IMG/VR virus record: IMGVR_UViG_3300005056_000029
Coordinates: 1-20,058 of that record
Direction: 5' to 3' (one strand)
From: a virus
Length of the DNA stretch: 20,058 nt
In this document: piece after piece, positions 14,192-20,058 of the stretch
Layout: every line of letters begins with the position of its first letter
How positions within the stretch are numbered: position 1 is the first letter of the stretch
Notes under the pieces: generated by a model
What the model was told of the DNA's origin: nothing
Database searches by the model: none
What the model saw: the letters and a program-made list of their open reading frames with translations, nothing else
Translations under genes and position numbers: made by a program

Positions 14192-15577
14192 ATGGCAACC
14201 CTTGACCCCTCCATCCCGCTGAAAGTCCAGGCGCCCCAAAGCAATCCGCTGCAGACTGCCATGCAGGCCATGCAGTTTCGGATGGGAAACCTCAATTCCC
14301 AAGCACTTCAGCAGGGCATCGACGCCAACAATGCCGCGTCCGAAGCGTTCAAGGCTTCGACTGATGCCAGCGGGAACACGGACTACAACAAATTCCGATC
14401 GATCATGGCGTCTGGAGCCGGCGCTTATAACCTGCCTGCGATCAACAACAGCATTCTGGATGCCCAGCAGAAGCAACAGGCCCTTGATACCGGGAAGCTC
14501 GAGCAAGCCATGAAGGTTCAGGGCAGCTTGCGCCAAGGGCTCGGCTCGCTGATGCAGAAAGAGGATCTTCAGCCCGGAGACATTCTGTCGTTCATGGGGA
14601 CGCAGTTGAAGGCTGGCGCCGTGACGCCTCAGGTGGTGGCCGCAGAAATGCAGAGTATGCCGACAGACCCGGCGCAGCTTCGCCAGTGGGTGACGCAGCA
14701 CTATCAGTCTGCCCTGCAAGGCGAGACGCAGATGCGCGCGATGTTCCCGAACTACCAGAAGGTGAACACTGGCCCATCTACCATCGCCGTCAATGAAAAC
14801 CCGATGGCGCCAGGCGGTGTGGGTGCAGTCGGCTATACGGTCAAGAATGGCCTGTCGCCAGAAGCCGCATCGGCCCCGACGCAGGTTGGCATTACCCCGG
14901 GAGGTGCGCCTGTCACCGGTACCCGCGAGCAGTTCGTCAACCAGTCGAATAAGACAGGGGGTGTCCAGACTGCACTCTCTCCGTACGAGTCCGCCTCGCA
15001 AGGCAAGTCGGCAGAGTACGAGAGCGACATGAACGGTCGTGCGCGTGCCGCGGCGAACTCCTCGCACTATCTCAACGAAGCGCAGGATCTGCTGCAGGGC
15101 ATCAAGACTGGCGGTGGCACGGAGAAATGGCGCGAACTCGCGGAACGTGCGCAGGCTATCGGCGTGCCTCGTGAGATGGTCGACAAGATCGCGGGCGGCA
15201 ACCTAGGCGACGTGCAAGCCTTGGGCAAGGTGCTGATGCAAGGCGCCATCCAGCAGATGCAGTCGGGTTTCAACGGTACGGGTGCCGTGGCAAACGTGGA
15301 CGCCTTCCTGAAGAACAACCCGAACTTGAACACCGATCCGCGCGGCATTGAGAAGATGATCGGATTCATCAGCGGGATGAACGGCGCTGTCGGCAAAGAG
15401 CAGCAGGCCTATCGCGACTTCATCAACAAGGGCGGCAATCCTGCGGACTTCCCTGCCAAGTGGAATGCGAGCACGACCATGCGTGCCTTTACCGGCCAGA
15501 TCAAGCCGGTGAAGACTGGCACCTACAACGGTCGCAAGGTTGTCCAATACTCTGACGGTTCGGTGGACTATCAATGA
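14192..15577 (+). CDS. Ejected internal virion protein (gp20 position)
   Basis: A 461-residue, Gln/Ala/Met-rich largely helical protein, close to P22 gp20 in length (471). GAGGCGAGAG before the ATG serves as ribosome binding site. The N-terminus (LQTAMQAMQFRMGNLNSQAL) and the repeated helical segments fit a protein that unfolds for ejection. A Pro/Gly-rich linker lies near the middle and a beta hairpin (KTGTYNGRKVVQYSDGSVDY) closes the protein. No catalytic motif is seen. Its stop overlaps the next start by four bases (ATGA). The role is inferred from order and composition. Confidence 0.75.
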   Translation: MATLDPSIPLKVQAPQSNPLQTAMQAMQFRMGNLNSQALQQGIDANNAASEAFKASTDASGNTDYNKFRSIMASGAGAYNLPAINNSILDAQQKQQALDTGKLEQAMKVQGSLRQGLGSLMQKEDLQPGDILSFMGTQLKAGAVTPQVVAAEMQSMPTDPAQLRQWVTQHYQSALQGETQMRAMFPNYQKVNTGPSTIAVNENPMAPGGVGAVGYTVKNGLSPEAASAPTQVGITPGGAPVTGTREQFVNQSNKTGGVQTALSPYESASQGKSAEYESDMNGRARAAANSSHYLNEAQDLLQGIKTGGGTEKWRELAERAQAIGVPREMVDKIAGGNLGDVQALGKVLMQGAIQQMQSGFNGTGAVANVDAFLKNNPNLNTDPRGIEKMIGFISGMNGAVGKEQQAYRDFINKGGNPADFPAKWNASTTMRAFTGQIKPVKTGTYNGRKVVQYSDGSVDYQ

Positions 15578-17847
15578 GCAAAGACATCGACGCCTTTGTG
15601 AAGGCCAATCTGCCGACTGCGCAGGCCGTTGCCTCGAAGATCGGCGTTGATCCCATGGTCATTCTTGGCCAATGGGGGCTAGAGACTGGCTGGGGCAAGT
15701 CTGTGGTGCCTGGTACGAACAACCTTGGAAACATCAAGGGACAAGGCGTTGCGGCAAAGGACAACCAGACTGGATCGACGGATCAGTATCGCGCCTATCC
15801 GACGCTGGATGCCTTCGGGCAGGATTTCGGAGGCCTGATCCAAAACCGGTACAAGGACGCTGTGAACGCGGGTCCGGATGCTGCGGCATACGCTGGCGCT
15901 CTCAAAAAGGGAGGCTATGCAGAGGATCCGGCGTATGCGACGAAACTCCCTGCCGCCGTAAAAGCGGTACGTGACTCCCAAGGCATCGACATCGATCCGT
16001 CGAAGATCCATTGGGACGCTGCGGCGGGTAAAGGCGGTTCTGCGCCTGACATCTCGCCGTCGATCGACGCATCAAAGATCCAGTGGGATGCTCCGGCTCA
16101 GGAGTCCAAAGCGCCTGCGGCCACTAAAGCCGAGCAGCCTGGTGTGATCGAATCCCTCGGTGCGACTGCCGGTAAGGGCTTCGGGAAGACGGTTCTTGGT
16201 GCCCAGCAGTTGCTAGGTGAAGGTCTGAAGAAGGTTGGCGCGGATCGGGCCGGCAACTGGCTTGTGAACGATGCCGTTCAGGGTGCCAAGAACCTCAACG
16301 CGCAGGCTGCGCCATATGAGGATGCGCATCCCGTAGCAGGAACGATCGGAGAAGTCACCGGCGCGGTGGTCAATCCGCTTAACCGTCTGGTTCCAATGGG
16401 CGCCGGGAACTCTCTGATCAGTTTGATGGGCCGCGGCGCTGCGCAGGGGGCGCTTTCCGGCGCTCTCACGCCGGTTCAGGACGGCGACAACTTCTGGTCC
16501 GACAAGGCGAGGCAGACGGCAATCGGGGGTGCAATTGGAGGCGCTACGCCTGCCGCCATCGCCGGCGTGACAGCAGGTACGCGGTACGCAGCAAATGCCC
16601 TACGCTCGCTAGTGGATCCGTTTTACGGTGCCGGCCAGGAGCGTATTGCTGGCAACGTGTTGAGGAAGTTCGCCGGATCCGGTCCTGTTACTGGGAATTC
16701 AGCAGAAATCGTGCAGGGTTCAACGCCGACGCTCGCCCAAGCTACTGGAAACGCGGGCCTTGCGACACTGGAGCGCGGAATGCAAAGTGCAACGCCTCAG
16801 GGGGCAAATGCGTTCGTCGAACACGCAGCGCAGAATGCTCAGGCTCGGGCTGGCGCCTTTGCACAAGCGGCGGGAACTCCGGCAGACATCGCGACCGCGG
16901 AGGCTGTGCGCAACGTCCGGGCTTCGCAAGCACTGAATGCCGCGTTCTCCAACGCCAAGCCTGCCAACCCTCAGCCGACGGTTGATGCGATTGATAGCAT
17001 CCTGAGCGGGCCGAGCGGAAAGCGTGACTCTGTTCGCGCGGTCCTTGCGAACATTCGTTCAAAACTGGTGGATAAAGAAGGGCGCTTGGAAACGAACCCC
17101 GAGACTCTATACAACAGCGTTCGCAAGCAGATTGACGATATGCTCGACTCACGGATGGCCATGAGCAATCCTGCCGGCTTGCAGGCTTCTCGTGAACTAC
17201 TTAGCGTCCGAGACCTGCTCGATAGGAATATCGATGCTGCTGCGCCCGGATTCGGCAAATACCTATCCGACTATGCTGCCGAATCTAGGCCGATCAACGC
17301 CATGCAGCACTTGCAAGGGCTGAAGCTTACCGATGCGCAGGGTCACATCACCCTCGCGAAGGTACAGAACGCAATTACCAACATCAATATGCAGCGCGGC
17401 GTGCCTGGATCGAACGATGCCAAGGCGCTTAGCAATGCTCAATTGGAGGTGCTCAGGAATCTTCGTGACGATTTGCTGCGCGCTGGAAAATCTGGGCTTG
17501 GCAAGTCGATCGGTTCGAATACCTTCCAGAACTTGGCGACGAACAATGTTCTGGAGCACGCGCTACCGGGGCCGGTGAATGCCCTGCTAGGGGGTGCCAC
17601 CGGGCCGCTCAGCAATATGGTTGGACGTGTCGGCAACTGGGTCTATGGGGGCGCCAACGAGAACATCCAGAACAAGCTTCTGGACATGATGCTGCAGCCG
17701 CAGTCAGGGCTCGCGGCGCTCCAGAACGTCCGGGGGAACGCGCTTGCCGGTCAGCTTGGCGGCAATGCGTTCCTTCAACGTGTGGCGCCGTACCTCGTAC
17801 CAGCGGGAGCCGTCAGTGGGGTCAATATGGTCCCTGGGGGGAAATAG
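15574..17847 (+). CDS. Large ejection protein with N-terminal glucosaminidase (peptidoglycan hydrolase) domain
   Basis: 757 residues. Residues 1-135 form a FlgJ-type glucosaminidase domain: WGLETGWGKS at 34-43 with E37 as the likely catalytic glutamate, NNLGNIKG at 49-56, YPTLDAFGQDF at 75-85 and GYAEDPAYATKL at 114-125. Two short repeats follow, DPSKIHWDAA (141-150) and DASKIQWDAP (165-174). The remaining 570 residues are Ala/Gly-rich helices, with a glycine-rich hydrophobic stretch near 310-335 that may enter membrane, typical of the largest ejection protein (P22 gp16 position). The enzyme domain would open the cell wall locally as the ejection channel forms. The fusion resembles, in plan, the transglycosylase-bearing internal protein of T7. 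Start is coupled by ATGA. Confidence 0.86.
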   Translation: MSKDIDAFVKANLPTAQAVASKIGVDPMVILGQWGLETGWGKSVVPGTNNLGNIKGQGVAAKDNQTGSTDQYRAYPTLDAFGQDFGGLIQNRYKDAVNAGPDAAAYAGALKKGGYAEDPAYATKLPAAVKAVRDSQGIDIDPSKIHWDAAAGKGGSAPDISPSIDASKIQWDAPAQESKAPAATKAEQPGVIESLGATAGKGFGKTVLGAQQLLGEGLKKVGADRAGNWLVNDAVQGAKNLNAQAAPYEDAHPVAGTIGEVTGAVVNPLNRLVPMGAGNSLISLMGRGAAQGALSGALTPVQDGDNFWSDKARQTAIGGAIGGATPAAIAGVTAGTRYAANALRSLVDPFYGAGQERIAGNVLRKFAGSGPVTGNSAEIVQGSTPTLAQATGNAGLATLERGMQSATPQGANAFVEHAAQNAQARAGAFAQAAGTPADIATAEAVRNVRASQALNAAFSNAKPANPQPTVDAIDSILSGPSGKRDSVRAVLANIRSKLVDKEGRLETNPETLYNSVRKQIDDMLDSRMAMSNPAGLQASRELLSVRDLLDRNIDAAAPGFGKYLSDYAAESRPINAMQHLQGLKLTDAQGHITLAKVQNAITNINMQRGVPGSNDAKALSNAQLEVLRNLRDDLLRAGKSGLGKSIGSNTFQNLATNNVLEHALPGPVNALLGGATGPLSNMVGRVGNWVYGGANENIQNKLLDMMLQPQSGLAALQNVRGNALAGQLGGNAFLQRVAPYLVPAGAVSGVNMVPGGK

Positions 17848-17961
17848 GCCCTCCCAGAAACCCTTGACCGCGCCAATTGCGCATCCGACTGCCATAACAG
17901 CGAGACCACGCTCAAGAATTGGATTGAGGTTAGGACCAAGATCCAGCCACCGTTCAATCAT
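17704..17961 (-). CDS. Candidate small membrane protein on the opposite strand (immI position)
   Basis: Read on the minus strand from the ATG at 17961-17959, this 85-residue frame begins MIERWLDLGPNLNPILERGL and has one moderately hydrophobic segment, GLAVMAVGCAIGAVKGFW (about 19-36), followed by a charged tail (TLKERIAAKLTGKRVPPD). A strong Shine-Dalgarno, GGGAG at 17973-17969, lies seven bases before the ATG. The first 38 codons occupy sequence that codes for nothing on the + strand; the last 47 overlap the end of the ejection gene. In P22 the same interval, between gp16 and the tailspike gene, holds the leftward genes sieA and mnt. I do not recognise homology to SieA. A possible superinfection-exclusion role is inference from position, orientation and membrane segment. 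No good promoter was found. Confidence 0.45.
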   Translation of the reverse strand: MIERWLDLGPNLNPILERGLAVMAVGCAIGAVKGFWEGLFPPRDHIDPTDGSRWYEVRRHTLKERIAAKLTGKRVPPDVLERREP

Positions 17962-17968
17962 TCTTTAT

Positions 17969-17973
17969 CTCCC
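17969..17973 (-). promoter_or_regulatory. Shine-Dalgarno of the minus-strand small gene
   Basis: GGGAG on the minus strand followed by ATAAAGA and ATG. It abuts the hairpin 17974-17996, so the same stem that can terminate + strand transcripts would sit just 5' of this site in a minus-strand transcript. Confidence 0.5.
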
Positions 17974-17996
17974 GCCCCGCCAAGTGCGGGGCTTTT
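17974..17996 (+). terminator. Terminator after the ejection gene
   Basis: GCCCCGC (17974-17980) pairs with GCGGGGC (17986-17992) around CAAGT, then TTTT. Seven perfect pairs. Confidence 0.8.
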
Positions 17997-18002
17997 CATT
18001 CT

Positions 18003-18030
18003 AGGCCACCTTAGGGTGGCCTTTTTGTTT
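18003..18030 (+). terminator. Second terminator directly before the tailspike gene
   Basis: AGGCCACC (18003-18010) pairs with GGTGGCCT (18015-18022) around TTAG, then TTTTTGTTT. Eight perfect pairs. It ends only 10 nt before the tailspike ATG, so the tailspike would need its own promoter, read-through or antitermination. Confidence 0.85.
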
Positions 18031-18040
18031 AGAGGCCCAC

Positions 18041-19963
18041 ATGCAGCTTCTTCAGAACGGAAAACAGCAGTTCATTGACAGCGGAGGTCTACCGCTCGCC
18101 AATGGGTCCGTAGGCTTCTATGCGCCCGGCACACTGAATCCGGTGCCCACATATCAGGACTTGGCCGGGACGATCCTGAATACCAATCCTATCACGCTGG
18201 ATAGCCGTGGCCAGGCGATCGTTTGGGGAACCGGCACCTATCGACAGATCGTAAAGGATGCATCCGGCGTCACAATTTGGGATCAAGTCGTCCAGTCTGC
18301 GGATGCTGGATTCCTCGCGTTCGAAGCCGCACTGGCCGATACCACGACAGTAGGAAATGGCGACGCGCTGGTAGGTGTCAAGCAACCCTACACGGGTGCC
18401 ACTCCGACGACGCAACATCAGAAGAACTCGGAACGCGTAAGCGTGTTCGACTTCTTCTCCGCTGCGCAGATTGCGGATGTGCTGGCCGGAACGTGGTCTG
18501 TGGATGTCACTGCGGCAGTCCAGGCTGCAATCAACGCGACGGCTGCTGCTGGCAAGCGCCTCTTCGTTCCCGGTGGCACGTACAAGATCGTCCCAGCCAC
18601 GGCGATGACCGACGAGGCAGGCTCCAATCTCGCCGCGCTGCTGATGGCGTCGAACATGTACATCGATGCGGAGCCTGGCGCCATCTTCAAGATCGCAAAT
18701 GGTGTCTCCACTGACGCCAACCCGATCCGCATGTCGATGTTCTTCTCCAATCAGGTCCTGAGCAACATCACGTTCCGTGGCCTGACGATGGACATGAACG
18801 GGGCGAACAACACGATCAGCCCGCAGCGCGCGTCGCTGATCTACAACCGGTTCACGCAGGCGCACATCATCTTCAGCGGCACGCCGGGAGGGGTAGCGGC
18901 ACGCGGCGAAAACGTGACGGTCATGAACTGCAGTCTGCTGAACACGGCCGGTGTCTCGTCCATCGTCATGTGCCAGAGCAACTCGGCGAACGTGACGATT
19001 AGCAAGAACTGGGTGCTGTTCAACAACCTGTTCAAGAACAATGGTCTGGACACTGACGACCATAGCTCGGTGTTCTCGTGGTGCGACACGGTGTATGCGG
19101 CTGGCAATTTCTTTACCGCCGATACGATGCAAGGGACTGTTGGGCATACCGGTGGTCAGGTGGCGATGGAGCTTGCTGGGCCGAATCAGCGGTTCATCGG
19201 TAACCGTGTGCACAACTACTTCCAAGGGAACTGGATTGCTCCGAACTACACGGTAGACACCACTAACGTAGTAGTGGCGAACAACGTCTACAACCTGATC
19301 AAGTTCTGTGCGGTCGACATCTATCGCATCGTTGCCAGCTCGACCAACATCCACGGAATCCTAATCACTGGCAACACGGTGTACTTCGATGACACGGTAT
19401 CGGGCCCCCTTGTCGAGCCGCAATTGAAGACTCCCTTCCAGTGCGCCACCGACTACGCAGTTCGGGACATCCGCATAACCAACAATTACGCCGAAAAGGT
19501 CGGCACCGGGCGCCCGTCCGCGTTCATGAACCTAGCGACTACGAACGTTGGGCCGGGGCTCGGTAAGCATACCCATATCGAGATTAGCGGAAACCGCGCG
19601 GTCGGTTTCACTATGGGGGTGAACGTCAACACCAACACGAGCAACGGACTCGGCGAGGTGACGATCAAGAACAACACCTTCGTCGATTTCAATCCGTCTG
19701 GTGGGTTCTTGGCGACTGGGGTGTCGTCTGCCGGTCCTGCGATCGTTGATCTGCTGGATATCACGGGCAACAGCTTCATTGAGACGCGCCCTTCGTACCA
19801 GTTTCAGTACGGTATCAACCTGTCCGGCGCCATCACGCTGTTGCACGTGGACGGCAACACCTACAACAACCTCACGGCTGCTGATTACTACGAGCAGGCC
19901 GGCATTGTGATCGCGACTCGCAAGGGGCGCTTCAACAAACTGGGCTTCACCCCTACGTGGTGA
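18041..19963 (+). CDS. Tailspike: virion-binding N-terminus and beta-helix receptor domain
   Basis: 640 residues against 666 in P22 tailspike. The first 85 residues (NGKQQFIDSGGLPLANGSVG, YQDLAGTILNTNPITLDSRG, TYRQIVKDASGVTIWDQ) match the head-binding domain pattern found in P22-type tailspikes and many related fibres. A linker leads to VSVFDFF (143-149) and a helix AVQAAIN with FVPGGTYKI, the usual entry into a right-handed pectate-lyase-type beta helix. The remaining sequence is full of short V/I-rich strands with Asn ladders (NVTVMNCSLLN, EVTIKNNTFVDF, LDITGNSF). Such proteins bind and often cut surface polysaccharide; catalytic residues cannot be assigned from sequence. GAGG at 18032-18035 is the ribosome binding site. 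The tailspike is the main determinant of host range. Confidence 0.88.
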   Translation: MQLLQNGKQQFIDSGGLPLANGSVGFYAPGTLNPVPTYQDLAGTILNTNPITLDSRGQAIVWGTGTYRQIVKDASGVTIWDQVVQSADAGFLAFEAALADTTTVGNGDALVGVKQPYTGATPTTQHQKNSERVSVFDFFSAAQIADVLAGTWSVDVTAAVQAAINATAAAGKRLFVPGGTYKIVPATAMTDEAGSNLAALLMASNMYIDAEPGAIFKIANGVSTDANPIRMSMFFSNQVLSNITFRGLTMDMNGANNTISPQRASLIYNRFTQAHIIFSGTPGGVAARGENVTVMNCSLLNTAGVSSIVMCQSNSANVTISKNWVLFNNLFKNNGLDTDDHSSVFSWCDTVYAAGNFFTADTMQGTVGHTGGQVAMELAGPNQRFIGNRVHNYFQGNWIAPNYTVDTTNVVVANNVYNLIKFCAVDIYRIVASSTNIHGILITGNTVYFDDTVSGPLVEPQLKTPFQCATDYAVRDIRITNNYAEKVGTGRPSAFMNLATTNVGPGLGKHTHIEISGNRAVGFTMGVNVNTNTSNGLGEVTIKNNTFVDFNPSGGFLATGVSSAGPAIVDLLDITGNSFIETRPSYQFQYGINLSGAITLLHVDGNTYNNLTAADYYEQAGIVIATRKGRFNKLGFTPTW

Positions 19964-19985
19964 GCTTGCCCCCGCAAAACGAATC

Positions 19986-20016
19986 CCTTGCTGAGGTTAA
20001 ACTGAAGCAAGGAGAG
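19986..20016 (+). promoter_or_regulatory. Hairpin covering the ribosome binding site of the last gene
   Basis: CCTTGCT (19986-19992) pairs perfectly with AGCAAGG (20006-20012), enclosing a 13-base loop. The 3' arm contains AAGG of the AAGGAGAG Shine-Dalgarno (20009-20016) for the ATG at 20022. Translation of that gene may be held low unless the stem opens. Confidence 0.45.
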
Positions 20017-20021
20017 ATGTG

Positions 20022-20058
20022 ATGACAAGCAAGACAAAGCGGGCGCAGTACACGCTGG
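20022..20058 (+). CDS. Start of a further gene, cut by the window end
   Basis: ATG at 20022 preceded by AAGGAGAG. Only twelve residues (MTSKTKRAQYTL) are visible before the window ends; they are basic and polar. In phages of this type lysis or accessory genes often follow the tailspike, but nothing here identifies the product. Confidence 0.5.
   Translation, partial: MTSKTKRAQYTL

Noticed and set aside
17775-17957. Second minus-strand frame of 60 codons with a hydrophobic start
   Set aside because: It needs a TTG start and fits the ribosome binding site less well than the overlapping ATG frame at 17961.
17998-18003. TAGAAT on the minus strand as -10 of a promoter for the small antisense gene
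   Set aside because: A good -10 match but nothing resembling a -35 at 16-18 bases upstream.
18089-19354. Long minus-strand open frame (421 codons) opposite the tailspike gene
   Set aside because: It lies wholly within a convincing tailspike, has an Arg/Val/His-heavy composition typical of antisense frames in GC-rich genes, and no ribosome binding site or recognisable motif.
18041-19963. Diversity-generating retroelement target in the tailspike
   Set aside because: No reverse transcriptase, template repeat or adenine-biased variable repeat is present in the window.

Overview
The window reads as the late (morphogenesis) half of a P22-like short-tailed phage, most likely a resident prophage in a GC-rich betaproteobacterium of the Burkholderia/Ralstonia/Cupriavidus kind. 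The host is inferred from G/C-rich wobble positions and protein style. The phage type rests on gene order and protein features: terminase small and large subunits, P22-type portal, scaffold, P22-type coat with an inserted I-domain, gp4-like and gp10-like tail-completion proteins, a tail-needle candidate, three ejection proteins and a tailspike. No integrase, repressor, replication gene, reverse transcriptase or CRISPR array is present.

Layout. Positions 1-97 are the end of an insertion sequence, probably IS21 family, with four copies of a 23-bp sequence. It joins directly onto the 5'-truncated remainder of a putative late-gene regulator (98-708). Next comes a lone accessory gene, 830-2131, encoding a phospholipase-D-like nuclease with a coiled coil; it looks like a moron and is a defence-gene candidate. 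Positions 2132-2580 form a degraded zone: a terminator, a tRNA-like remnant lacking its anticodon arm, a second hairpin, a small phage gene broken by an out-of-frame deletion, and four 10-bp repeats just before the terminase small subunit.

From 2579 to 19963 the late genes all run on the + strand, mostly tightly packed with 1-4 nt overlaps. They are interrupted by Rho-independent-type hairpins: one inside the 3' end of the portal gene, one before the scaffold, one after the coat gene and two before the tailspike. Such an operon would need antitermination or would use the hairpins to set gene dosage, so damage to the upstream regulator may matter.

Between the tail needle and the ejection genes lies a small cassette: a short structural-type protein, an Asp/Asn beta-hydroxylase-like oxygenase and a GNAT acetyltransferase. 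Between the last ejection gene and the tailspike, where P22 carries its leftward sieA/mnt immunity I region, a small minus-strand reading frame with a strong ribosome binding site encodes a candidate membrane protein. The last bases hold the start of one more gene whose ribosome binding site lies in a hairpin.

Best candidates for new biology are the PLD-like accessory protein, the antisense small membrane protein at the immI position, the hydroxylase/acetyltransferase cassette and the hairpin-punctuated late operon.
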